Assembly: GCF_020165495.1 (NCBI RefSeq)
Contig: NZ_JAIUIE010000007.1
Coordinates: 1-64,000 of the forward strand
DNA length: 64,000 nt
Reading direction: 5' to 3'
Source: Mesorhizobium sp. BR1-1-16
GTDB lineage: Bacteria; Pseudomonadota; Alphaproteobacteria; Rhizobiales; Kaistiaceae
A program made the translations under genes and the position numbers. Under the pieces are notes generated by a model that was not told the origin of the DNA, did no database searches, and saw only the letters and a program-made list of their open reading frames with translations. Shown one piece after another: positions 35,364 through 43,377 of the stretch. The stretch's first letter is position 1; each line of letters begins with the position of its first letter.

Positions 35364-36326
35364 TCAGTAGCCGAGGCTCTTGCGGCGCTCGGCTTCCCCC
35401 TTCGGATCATCGGCGGGCGTATAGAGCTTCGACTCGGTGATGATGAACTTCGGCGGCATGGTGCCGTCTTTCTTGTAGGCGGCGAGGGCGTCGAAAGCCG
35501 GGCCGGCCATGTTCGGCGTCAGCTCGACAGTGGCATTGGCCTCGCCGGCCGCCATGGCCGAGAAGAGATCCGGCACGCCGTCGATCGAAACGACGAGAAT
35601 ATCCGTACCCGGCTTCAGGCCCGCATCCTTGATGGCCTGGATCGCGCCGACAGCCATGTCGTCGTTATGCGCATAGACGGCGCAGATATTCTTGCCGCCG
35701 TTCTCGGCCTTCAGGAAGCCTTCCATCACTTCCTTGCCCTTCGAGCGGGTGAAGTCACCCGTCTGGCTGCGGACGATGGAAATATTGGAATGACCGGCAA
35801 TCGCCTCCTCGAAGCCCTTCTTGCGATTGATCGCCGGCGTCGAGCCGACGGTCCCCTGCAATTCGACGACGCGGCAATCCTTATCCTTCACGGTGCCGAC
35901 GAGCCAGTCGCCCGCGACCTTGCCTTCCTTCACCTGATCGGACGCGACCGACGTTAGGTAAAGATCCTCCGGCCCGTCAATGCCACGGTCAAGCAGGATC
36001 ACCGGGATTTTGGCTTCCTTGGCTTCGCTGAGCACGTCTTCCCAGCCGGTCGCGACCACAGGCGCAACCAGGATCGCATCGACGCCCTGGGCGATGAAGC
36101 CGCGGATCGCCTTGATCTGGTTTTCCTGCTTTTGCTGAGCGTCGGCGAATTTCAGGTTGATGCCGCGGCTCTCGGCCTGCTGCTTGGTGACCGATGTCTC
36201 GGCGGCGCGCCAGCCGGACTCGGAGCCGATCTGCGAGAAGCCGACCGTCATATCCGCAGCCATGGCTGCCGACGACAAGGCAGTGGCGATGCCCGCCGCG
36301 AGGGCGAGTTTCTTCAAGATGCTCAA
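35364..36326 (-). CDS. ytfQ: Sugar ABC transporter substrate-binding protein, YtfQ-like
   Basis: The 320-residue periplasmic protein has a Sec signal peptide (LKKLALAAGIATALSSAAMA, cut before ADMTVGF) and is very close to E. coli YtfQ: VGFSQIGSESGWRAAETSV, QQKQENQIKAIRGFIAQGVDAI, APVVATGWEDVL, ELQGTVGSTPAINRKKGF, RSQTGDFTRSKGKEVMEGF, VYAHNDDMAVGAIQAIK. YtfQ binds galactofuranose, so that or a related sugar is the likely ligand. I start it at a TTG at 36326 because GGGAG lies 7 nt upstream and the signal peptide begins there; ATG starts further upstream add non-signal sequence. Confidence 0.93.
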   Translation of the reverse strand: MSILKKLALAAGIATALSSAAMAADMTVGFSQIGSESGWRAAETSVTKQQAESRGINLKFADAQQKQENQIKAIRGFIAQGVDAILVAPVVATGWEDVLSEAKEAKIPVILLDRGIDGPEDLYLTSVASDQVKEGKVAGDWLVGTVKDKDCRVVELQGTVGSTPAINRKKGFEEAIAGHSNISIVRSQTGDFTRSKGKEVMEGFLKAENGGKNICAVYAHNDDMAVGAIQAIKDAGLKPGTDILVVSIDGVPDLFSAMAAGEANATVELTPNMAGPAFDALAAYKKDGTMPPKFIITESKLYTPADDPKGEAERRKSLGY

Positions 36327-36711
36327 GATTTTCTCCCTTGGCCGCGCGGCGTTCCTCCCCAGCACGGCATGAAGCGTCGATAGCATTAGTACTATTATAT
36401 GTAAATAGGGCCGGCTTCGTCGCTGCGCCGGCTCACCATTTCTACTCAAGATCGGCATTTCGACGCTCTGGCCGGCGTAGAGCGGGCTGCCGAACGGCCG
36501 AGGATTGTCCGCCAAGGATTGGCGATACCGGCTGACCCGCATCGAACCAACCTCTGATGACGAGCGTTTTTCGGGAACGCCACCGCTTCGAGTGGGTTGG
36601 CATCAGGAGCGTGGCCGCTGGCCGGCGCTCATTTCGCCTGCTTCTGCCTTGCAGCGGCGCATGAAGGGATGCCGAGCGACCCGCCTCGATATCTTCCGAA
36701 AGTCCACTCCC
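36327..36711. other. 385-bp intergenic region, divergent ytfQ / gcd promoters
   Basis: No gene is supported here. An unusually AT-rich patch (36381-36415, TATTATATGTAAAT) next to the 8-bp palindrome TAGTACTA at 36387-36394 lies 60 bp upstream of the ytfQ-like start and is the best promoter/operator candidate. In-frame codons upstream of the gcd ATG exist but look non-coding. Confidence 0.55.
36387..36394. promoter_or_regulatory. Palindrome TAGTACTA, candidate operator of the ytfQ-like operon
   Basis: An exact 8-bp dyad in the only AT-rich patch of the region, 60 bp from the ytfQ-like start codon. GntR/FadR-type regulators often bind short T/A-flanked dyads with GT...AC cores, so the operon's own GntR protein is a reasonable candidate. 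This is inference. Confidence 0.35.
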
Positions 36712-39033
36712 ATGATCATTATGCTGACCTCACTCGTTTTTGCTCTTCTCGGGCTGGCGCTGGCCGCCGGCGGCATTTTCCTCGTCGTCCTCGGCGGCAG
36801 TCCCTTCTATCTCCTGATCGGCGCTGCGCTCCTGCTGACTGCCTATCTGATCTATCGACGCAAACGCGCCGCGCTCGCTGTCCATGGCGTTCTCGTATTG
36901 GTGACGCTCGGCTGGGCGGTATGGGAAGTGGGGTTCGATTGGTGGCAGCTCGCACCGCGCGGTGGTCTGCTCGTGGTTCTCGGCCTCTGGCTGTTGACGC
37001 CGTGGGTCTGGCGTCGCCTCGATTCCGGCCCCGGCCGTGCCGGCTGGGCCTCGACTTGGTCGCTCATTGCCCCGCTGGCGATTGCGATCATCGTGGCCGG
37101 CTATGCGATGACGCAGGATCCGCATGACATCGCAGGCGCGCTGCCGACCGCGCAAACTGCTGCCGCGATGGGAGGAAACGTTCCGGACAGCGACTGGCAC
37201 CAATATGGCCGGACGCCCTATGGCCAGCGTTATTCGCCGCTCGATTCAATCAATACGGACAATGTCTCGCAGCTGAAGGTCGCCTGGCAGTATCAGACGG
37301 GAGACGTGAAACTGCCGCAGGATGTCGGCGAAACGACCTACCAGGTCACGCCGCTGAAGGTGGGCAATACGCTCTATCTCTGCACGCCGCATAATTGGGC
37401 GATCGCGCTCGATGCCAAGACCGGCCAGCAGAAGTGGAAATTCGACTCCAATTCGGGCCTTAACCCCGACCGGCAGCACCAGACCTGTCGCGGCGTCACC
37501 TATTGGGCCGACCCTGAGGCGGCCGCGGGCGCTGCCTGCGCGACCCGCGTCTATCTGCCGACCTCCGACGCGCGGCTCATCGCGCTCGACGCCGCCACCG
37601 GCGAGGTCTGCACTGACTTTGCCGACAAGGGCGCTCTGCATCTTGAGCAGGGCATGAAATACGATCCCGCGGGCTATTATTACTCGACTTCTCCGCCCGT
37701 CGCCATCGACGGCAAGATCATCATAGGCGGAGCGGTCAACGACAATTATTCGGTGGACGCCCAGTCCGGTGTGATCCGCGCTTTTGACATTCGGACCGGC
37801 GCGCTGATCTGGAATTGGGACTCCGGCAATCCGGACCAGACCGCGCCGCTGCCGCCCGGCCAGACCTACACGACGAATTCGCCCAACAGCTGGTCGGTCT
37901 TCAGCGCTGATCCCGAGCTCGGCCTCGTCTATATCCCGCTCGGCAACCAGGTTCCCGACCAGCTCGGCATGGGCCGCAGCGCCAATGTCGAGCGTTTCTC
38001 ATCGTCCATCGTCGCGCTTGATGTCGCCACCGGCAAGCTGCGCTGGGTTCTCCAGACGGTGCATCATGACCTCTGGGACATGGACGTTCCGGCGCAGCCG
38101 GTTCTGTTTGATCTGAGGAAAGCGGATGGCAGCGTCGTGCCGGCGCTGGTCGGCCCGACCAAGCAGGGCGATATCTATGTGCTCGACCGGCGCACCGGCG
38201 AGCCGATCATCCCGATCCACGAAATCCCGGCACCCGGCGGCACGATCCCCGAGGATTCGGCAGCGCCGACCCAGCCCATCTCTGACCTGACCTTCTCGCC
38301 GCCGCCTTTGACGGAGAAGGACATGTGGGGCGTCTCGCTGATCGACCAGATGGTCTGCCGCATCGCGTTCCATCAATATCGCTACGAGGGCCGTTACACG
38401 CCGCCCTCCGTGCAGGGCACGATCGTCTATCCGGGCAATTTCGGCACCTTCAACTGGGGCAGCGTCGCCGTCGACCCGGAGCGGCAGGTGATGTTCGCGA
38501 TGCCAACCTATCTCGCCTTCACATCGCGCCTCGTGCCGGCTGCCAAGTTGCCGCCGAAGGGCGATGAGACGGCGAGCGAGCAGGGACTGAACCGCAACGA
38601 AGGCGCGCCTTATGGCGTGTTGATGGGCCCGTTCCTCAGCCCCCTCGGCATCCCCTGCCAAGCGCCGCCATGGGGCTATGTCGCCGGCGTTGACCTCACC
38701 ACGGGCAAGATCGCCTACAAGCACAAGAACGGAACCGTCTACGACATGACGCCGCTGCCACTGCCGATCAAGCTGGGCGTGCCCGGCATCGGCGGACCGT
38801 TGCTGACGAAGGGCGGCGTCGCCTTCCTCGGCGCAACTGTCGACGACTTCTTGCGCGCCTATGACGTCACGACCGGCAAACAGCTCTGGCAGGCCCGCTT
38901 GCCTGCCGGCGGACAGGCAACGCCCATGACCTACAGTCTCCACGGCAAGCAGTATGTCGTTATGGTCGCCGGCGGACACGGATCGATCGGCACCAAGCCA
39001 GGCGATTATGTCATCGCCTATACTTTGCCGTAG
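36712..39033 (+). CDS. gcd: Membrane-bound PQQ-dependent glucose dehydrogenase
   Basis: The 773-residue quinoprotein oxidises glucose and other aldoses to lactones in the periplasm and passes electrons to ubiquinone. Residues 1-145 hold about five membrane helices; the rest is the eight-bladed PQQ propeller, with DWHQYGRTPYGQRYSPLDSINTDNV, TPHNWAIALDAKTG, WVLQTVHHDLWDMDVPAQPVL and GGPLLTKGGVAFLGATVDDFLRAYD. Length is slightly below the usual 790-800. Start at MIIMLTSLVF opens the first helix. PQQ synthesis genes are not in the window. Its position beside a sugar importer suggests periplasmic sugar use. Confidence 0.93.
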   Translation: MIIMLTSLVFALLGLALAAGGIFLVVLGGSPFYLLIGAALLLTAYLIYRRKRAALAVHGVLVLVTLGWAVWEVGFDWWQLAPRGGLLVVLGLWLLTPWVWRRLDSGPGRAGWASTWSLIAPLAIAIIVAGYAMTQDPHDIAGALPTAQTAAAMGGNVPDSDWHQYGRTPYGQRYSPLDSINTDNVSQLKVAWQYQTGDVKLPQDVGETTYQVTPLKVGNTLYLCTPHNWAIALDAKTGQQKWKFDSNSGLNPDRQHQTCRGVTYWADPEAAAGAACATRVYLPTSDARLIALDAATGEVCTDFADKGALHLEQGMKYDPAGYYYSTSPPVAIDGKIIIGGAVNDNYSVDAQSGVIRAFDIRTGALIWNWDSGNPDQTAPLPPGQTYTTNSPNSWSVFSADPELGLVYIPLGNQVPDQLGMGRSANVERFSSSIVALDVATGKLRWVLQTVHHDLWDMDVPAQPVLFDLRKADGSVVPALVGPTKQGDIYVLDRRTGEPIIPIHEIPAPGGTIPEDSAAPTQPISDLTFSPPPLTEKDMWGVSLIDQMVCRIAFHQYRYEGRYTPPSVQGTIVYPGNFGTFNWGSVAVDPERQVMFAMPTYLAFTSRLVPAAKLPPKGDETASEQGLNRNEGAPYGVLMGPFLSPLGIPCQAPPWGYVAGVDLTTGKIAYKHKNGTVYDMTPLPLPIKLGVPGIGGPLLTKGGVAFLGATVDDFLRAYDVTTGKQLWQARLPAGGQATPMTYSLHGKQYVVMVAGGHGSIGTKPGDYVIAYTLP

Positions 39034-39041
39034 TGGGTGCC

Positions 39042-39074
39042 GCCAGCCCGGCAGGCCTACGCCGCCGGGCTGGC
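39042..39074. terminator. Bidirectional stem-loop between gcd and a convergent gene
   Basis: An exact 11-bp inverted repeat (GCCAGCCCGGC at 39042-39052, its complement at 39064-39074) lies between two converging genes and includes the stop codon of the leftward one. It lacks a T-run, so termination efficiency is uncertain. Confidence 0.5.
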
Positions 39075-39686
39075 GTCGTCGTGAACGACCGCAAGATTGA
39101 AATGCGTCGTGCCGAGCTTCTCCTCGAGACGCATCCACAGCGGGATCAATTGTTCCATCGCCCGGCAGGCGGTGAGATCGCCGAGATCGAGGATCGAAGC
39201 CCAGCCGAAGGAGCGCAGCAGTTCCGTGACCTCGCTCTTGGCGGAGATGTCGTTGCTGGCGACGAAGACGTGGTGCGGCCGGCCAAGGCTTGTGGGCTCG
39301 ACCATCAGATGCGCGCTGACGCTGTTCAGCGTCTTGACGAGCCGGGCGCGGGGGAATGCCGCCTGGATCGCCTCGCCAATCGGCGTCACGATCGGCTGGT
39401 CGACGGCGGAATTGTAATTGGCGATATCGATCAGGATTTTGTCGTCGATGGCGCAGCCCCTAAGGATGCCGATCGCTTCCTCGCCCGGCAGTGCATTGAA
39501 CACCCATTCGGCGTGAGCGGCCGCTTCCCGGTAGCTACCGATTCCCGCTCCGGTCCGCGCACCGAGCGCGCGCGCCTTGTCGCCGCCCGGTTGGCGCGAT
39601 CCGATAACGACATCATGGCCGAGCTGCATCAGCTTGCCGCCGATGGCGCTGCCAACCTCTCCCGTTCCCAGAACGCCGAATTTCAT
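39057..39686 (-). CDS. NADP oxidoreductase, F420-dependent-like (PF03807)
   Basis: A 209-residue Rossmann protein opening MKFGVLGTGEVGSAIGGKLMQLGHDVVIGSR, with VFNALPGEEAIGIL, LIDIANY and LVKTLNSVSAHLMVEP, the pattern of NADPH:F420-reductase-like proteins widespread in bacteria that lack F420. Its reaction is unknown. A start 32 codons upstream would add unstructured sequence, so the ATG at 39686 is used. It converges with gcd. Confidence 0.87.
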   Translation of the reverse strand: MKFGVLGTGEVGSAIGGKLMQLGHDVVIGSRQPGGDKARALGARTGAGIGSYREAAAHAEWVFNALPGEEAIGILRGCAIDDKILIDIANYNSAVDQPIVTPIGEAIQAAFPRARLVKTLNSVSAHLMVEPTSLGRPHHVFVASNDISAKSEVTELLRSFGWASILDLGDLTACRAMEQLIPLWMRLEEKLGTTHFNLAVVHDDASPAA

Positions 39687-39805
39687 GATGGATCCCTTGC
39701 CTCCGCTATGGATGGGCAGCCTATCGGGCGTCCCTACGAAGTCCAATTGCTGCCGTCGGTCAGTCGGCGAGTCTGAGCGCAATACTGTAGATCAGACTGC
39801 GTATC

Positions 39806-40756
39806 CTACCGGCCCCAGACGACCGCATTCTCGTGGCGCTTGATGATGTGCTTCAGATTCTCGAAGGCGGTCGTGACATGCCCGGCGAAGCGCTCGGCCG
39901 CCGGCGAGCGCGGCGCGCCGACGCGTCGCAAAATGCCGAGTGAACGGTTTGGCTGCGGAATTTCGTAGGGCAGCACCGTCACGCGGTTTTCCTTGCGCTG
40001 CGCGAACACCACGGAGAAGGGCAACACCGCCAGTGCGTCGGTTTCGGCGAGGAAGTTGATGACGCTCATCAGCGAGCCGCCGGAATAGCGGATGTTGAGA
40101 TCCGACATGCCTATGCTCATCAGGATCATCTGGAGATCGGACATCAGCGGCGAGCCGGGAAGGGGAGCGACCCAGGGAAAGCTCGTCAGGTCGTGGGCGC
40201 GAAGGCGGCGATTGCGTAAGAGCGGATGATCAGGGCGGCAGGCGACGATGTTCCGGCCGGGCAGAATTTCCGTGAATTCGAAGCCGGGGCCAAGATCGAG
40301 CACGCCGATCGGAACGATCCCAAGGTCGATCTGATCACCCTGCAGCGCGCCGACCATCTCCGGCAAATTGAGATAGCTCTGCTGGATCGTGACTTCGGGC
40401 TCCAGATTTTGGAACTCGCCGATCATCCGGCTGATCATGGCATCCATGAAGAACGGCACGCCGCCGACCCGGACAATGCCCTTGGTGCCCTTCAAAAAGC
40501 CCTGCACGGCATCGCTGGCCTTGCGTGAGGCGGTGATGATCGTGCGGCCCTGCGCGGCGAGCTGTGCCCCGAGCGGCGTCGCCTGCATCGGGCGGCGGCC
40601 TTTCAGGAACAGCGGCTCGCCGACGCGCGCTTCGAGCATGGCTAGCGAGCGGCTGACGGCCGGCTGGGTCAGGCCCAGCATGGCCGCGCCTTCCGAAACC
40701 CCGCCAGCATCCAGCACGGCGGCGAGCTGCATCAGGTGGCGTTCATTCAGCTTCAT
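39806..40756 (-). CDS. LysR-family regulator of the aromatic cluster
   Basis: The 316-residue LysR protein has the N-terminal winged helix (MKLNERHLMQLAAVLDAGGVSEGAAMLGLTQPAVSRSLAMLEARVGEPLF) and a periplasmic-binding-like effector domain (about 90-300). It diverges from the first dioxygenase gene of the catabolic run 93 bp away, the classic arrangement for an activator of aromatic degradation. A T-N11-A dyad overlaps its own start codon, implying autoregulation. The inducer is unknown. Confidence 0.92.
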   Translation of the reverse strand: MKLNERHLMQLAAVLDAGGVSEGAAMLGLTQPAVSRSLAMLEARVGEPLFLKGRRPMQATPLGAQLAAQGRTIITASRKASDAVQGFLKGTKGIVRVGGVPFFMDAMISRMIGEFQNLEPEVTIQQSYLNLPEMVGALQGDQIDLGIVPIGVLDLGPGFEFTEILPGRNIVACRPDHPLLRNRRLRAHDLTSFPWVAPLPGSPLMSDLQMILMSIGMSDLNIRYSGGSLMSVINFLAETDALAVLPFSVVFAQRKENRVTVLPYEIPQPNRSLGILRRVGAPRSPAAERFAGHVTTAFENLKHIIKRHENAVVWGR

Positions 40757-40769
40757 AGCAAAATGCTAT
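40755..40769. promoter_or_regulatory. LysR-type T-N11-A dyad
   Basis: ATAGCA-AAA-TGCTAT is a perfect 15-bp dyad containing T-N11-A (T at 40756, A at 40768), the LysR-family core site. It overlaps the LysR start codon and is about 80 bp from the divergent dioxygenase start, fitting joint control. Confidence 0.6.
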
Positions 40770-40849
40770 ACAAGCCGCTGCACAACTCATCAAGCGCCGT
40801 CAGCAGCCGTGCTATCCCGATTAACAAGGGGAAGGGAGGCCCCGGCGGA

Positions 40850-41758
40850 ATGCACGGCCAGCATGACGGTCCGACGAGGGAGGAACTCCCCGGGGCGATT
40901 TCGGCACAGGCGGAGGAATTCTCGCGTCGTCTGACGGCTGCCGGGCAGACCCGTGTCGCTGCGGCGGCGCAGGCAACAGTCGATGGTCTGCACGCCCTCA
41001 TCGCCGAACTCCGTCCCTCGGGGGAGGAGTTCCGCCTGGCTATCGATTTCCTGACCGAAGTCGGCCATTACGCCGATGCCCGGCGGCAGGAATGGGTGTT
41101 GTTCGCCGATGTGCTCGGCGTGTCCTCGCTGATCGAGGACTTGAACAATCCGCGCCCTGCCGGGGCGACGCCCAACACGCTGGCGGGCCCGTTTTACCGC
41201 TCCGACGTTCCGGACATGGCACCGGGCGCCAACATATCGCGCGACCATAAGGGCGATCCCCTGGCCGTCGAGGGCAGGGTTCTCGCGCTCGATGGCTCAC
41301 CGGTCGCCGGCGCGCTGGTCGAGGTCTGGCAGGCCAACGCCGAAGGCCTCTACGAGAACCAGGAGCCGGATCGGCAGCCGGAATTCAATCTGCGCGGCCG
41401 TTTCCGGACCGACCCTCAGGGCAGGTTTCATTTCCTGACGGTCAAGCCCAAAGGCTATGCGCTGCCCTCGGACGGGCCGGTGGGCCAGTTGATGTCGGCG
41501 CTTGGCCTAGGCCTTGAACGTCCCGCCCACATTCATTTCCGCGTCTCGGGGGACGGTTTCGAGACGCTCACGACCCACATTTTCGACCGGTCGGACCCGG
41601 CGATCAACCGCGACGCGATTTTCGGGGTGAAGCCCGAACTCATGGCCGAGTTTCGTGCCCTGCCGCCAGCGGGCGGCAAGCGGAAATACGCGCTCGACCT
41701 CAATCTGGTGCTCTGCCCGGCGCGGCAGGGCGAAAACGAAACCTCTGGGAGGAGATGA
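40850..41758 (+). CDS. Intradiol ring-cleavage dioxygenase (hydroxyquinol/catechol 1,2-dioxygenase)
   Basis: The 302-residue non-heme Fe(III) enzyme cleaves catechol-type rings between the hydroxylated carbons. All four iron ligands are visible: Y116 (LAGPFYRSD), Y203 (KPKGYALPSDGP), H227 and H229 (RPAHIHFRV). An N-terminal helical dimerisation domain (about 10-100) and overall length match hydroxyquinol 1,2-dioxygenases. Start at MHGQHDG has GGGAGG upstream. With maleylacetate reductase three genes downstream, hydroxyquinol to maleylacetate is the likely step; catechol is an alternative. Confidence 0.9.
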   Translation: MHGQHDGPTREELPGAISAQAEEFSRRLTAAGQTRVAAAAQATVDGLHALIAELRPSGEEFRLAIDFLTEVGHYADARRQEWVLFADVLGVSSLIEDLNNPRPAGATPNTLAGPFYRSDVPDMAPGANISRDHKGDPLAVEGRVLALDGSPVAGALVEVWQANAEGLYENQEPDRQPEFNLRGRFRTDPQGRFHFLTVKPKGYALPSDGPVGQLMSALGLGLERPAHIHFRVSGDGFETLTTHIFDRSDPAINRDAIFGVKPELMAEFRALPPAGGKRKYALDLNLVLCPARQGENETSGRR

Positions 41759-41761
41759 CCG

Positions 41762-42721
41762 ATGGCCCGTGTAAGCGGCTACCACCATCTGACGATGTCG
41801 ACGGACGGCGCACAGGACGATTTCGACTTCTACACGAAGGCGCTCGGCCTGCATTCCGTGAAGCGCACGGTGCTCTTCGATGGCGTGATCCCCGTCTATC
41901 ACCTCTATTATGGCTCGCCGAACGGCGATGCCTCGACGATCATCACGACCTTTCCGTTCCGCAAGCCTGGCGTCTATGGCCGTCGCGGCACCAATCAGTC
42001 GCGGACAATCCTGCAGTCCATCCCTAAAGGCGCTGCGGATTTCTGGGTCGACCGGCTAAACGCACGCGGCATAGAGACGAAGAAAATCACCCGGTTCGGC
42101 GCCGACCGCGCCGCCTTTGCGCATCCCTCGGGCATCCTGCACGAGCTGGTCGAAAGCGACAGCGATCCGCGCGAGCCGATCACCAACACGGTTCAGGGCA
42201 TCGGCAAGGCGCATGGCATCAAGGGCATCTACGGCGCCTCCATCGCCGTGACCGACCGGACGGCGATGGACGACTTTCTGACCATCGCGCTACCGCTCAC
42301 CAAGGAGGCCGATACGCATGAGGGCCTCGTCTACCGCGTGCCTGACGAGACGGGCGCCAATCAGCGCGTCGAGGTAATCGTCGACCGCGAGAGCCCCCAG
42401 GGCACATGGACGCTGGCCGGCGGCACCATCCACCATCTCGCTCTCAACACCGGCAACGAAGAGAACCAGCTGAAGCTCCGCGCTCATATCGAAGGCCTCG
42501 GCTTTACCGATATTTCCGAGCAGAAGGACCGCAACTACTTCAAGTCCTGCTATGTCCGCTCGCCCGGCGGCGCGCTGTTCGAACTCGCCTGGACGACGCC
42601 GGAAGGCTGGGCCAAGGACGAACCGCCGGGTGCGATCGGCAAGACGCTGGTGTTCCCGCCGTGGTTCAAGGATCGCGAGGACGAACTGCGGGCCGGCCTG
42701 GAGCAGGCAGAGTTCGCATGA
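41762..42721 (+). CDS. VOC ring-cleaving dioxygenase-like protein (MhqO-like)
   Basis: A 319-residue protein with two VOC modules (about 5-145 and 150-290). Candidate Fe(II) ligands appear in SGYHHLTM, GTIHHLALNT and GGALFELAWTTPEGWA, and the tail GKTLVFPPWFKDREDEL is typical of MhqO/YdfO-type proteins, proposed hydroquinone-specific extradiol dioxygenases in Bacillus. It could cleave a hydroquinone or detoxify a quinone formed in the pathway. It follows the intradiol gene by 3 nt with GGAGGAG, and overlaps the hydrolase by 4 nt. Confidence 0.85.
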   Translation: MARVSGYHHLTMSTDGAQDDFDFYTKALGLHSVKRTVLFDGVIPVYHLYYGSPNGDASTIITTFPFRKPGVYGRRGTNQSRTILQSIPKGAADFWVDRLNARGIETKKITRFGADRAAFAHPSGILHELVESDSDPREPITNTVQGIGKAHGIKGIYGASIAVTDRTAMDDFLTIALPLTKEADTHEGLVYRVPDETGANQRVEVIVDRESPQGTWTLAGGTIHHLALNTGNEENQLKLRAHIEGLGFTDISEQKDRNYFKSCYVRSPGGALFELAWTTPEGWAKDEPPGAIGKTLVFPPWFKDREDELRAGLEQAEFA

Positions 42722-43377
42722 GCGCAGGCGGCGGTCCTTTGAGGCTCGGGTCCAGAGCTCCTGAAGCGAAGGCGATCTGCGTCTTCGTGCATGGCCGCGG
42801 CCAGACGCCGGAGGACATGCAGTCCCATGTGCTGGCGCGGCTTTCCGCGCCATCCGTGGCGTTTGTCCTGCCGCGTGCCCCGACGGGCGCGTGGTGGGAG
42901 GCGCGTGCGGTCGATCCGCTGACGCCGGTCGCAAGGGCCCAGCTCTCGTCGGCGCTCGATCATCTTGCCGCTGCGGTCGCCGCGGCGCGAGGTGAATTGC
43001 CGGGACTGCCGCTGCTACTCGCGGGTTTCTCGCAAGGCGCATGCCTCGCCATTGAGTATCTCTGCGCGGGATTGCCGCCGCCGGAGGCGCTGGCTGCCTT
43101 CACGGGCTGCCGCGTCGGCGTTCCCAGCGATGCTCGGGTCGAGGCTGTGCCGGCCGGCGTACCTGTCTATCTCTCGGGCGCCGATGCCGATCCCTGGATC
43201 CCTGTTTCCGCCTTTGCGGAGGCAGTGGGGACGCTCGGTCGGCGGGGCGCAAGCCTGCGGGCCGATCTCTTTCCTGGGCGCCCCCACGAGGTTTCGGATC
43301 CCGAGATCGCCATGCTGGGCGGGATGCTCGCGGACCTCGGCGCCGGACGCGGCCCACGCATGGAGGCGGCGCGATGA
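42718..43377 (+). CDS. Phospholipase/carboxylesterase-family hydrolase (MhqD-like)
   Basis: The 219-residue alpha/beta hydrolase has S105 in GFSQGA, Asp in LSGADADPWIP and His in PGRPHEVS, with the HGRGQTPEDM oxyanion region. Bacillus mhqD-type hydrolases are partnered with MhqO-type dioxygenases in quinone/catechol detoxification, the same pairing as here. The start codon overlaps the stop of the VOC gene (ATGA), and its end overlaps the maleylacetate reductase start, so all four genes are translationally coupled. Substrate not known. Confidence 0.85.
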   Translation: MSAGGGPLRLGSRAPEAKAICVFVHGRGQTPEDMQSHVLARLSAPSVAFVLPRAPTGAWWEARAVDPLTPVARAQLSSALDHLAAAVAAARGELPGLPLLLAGFSQGACLAIEYLCAGLPPPEALAAFTGCRVGVPSDARVEAVPAGVPVYLSGADADPWIPVSAFAEAVGTLGRRGASLRADLFPGRPHEVSDPEIAMLGGMLADLGAGRGPRMEAAR

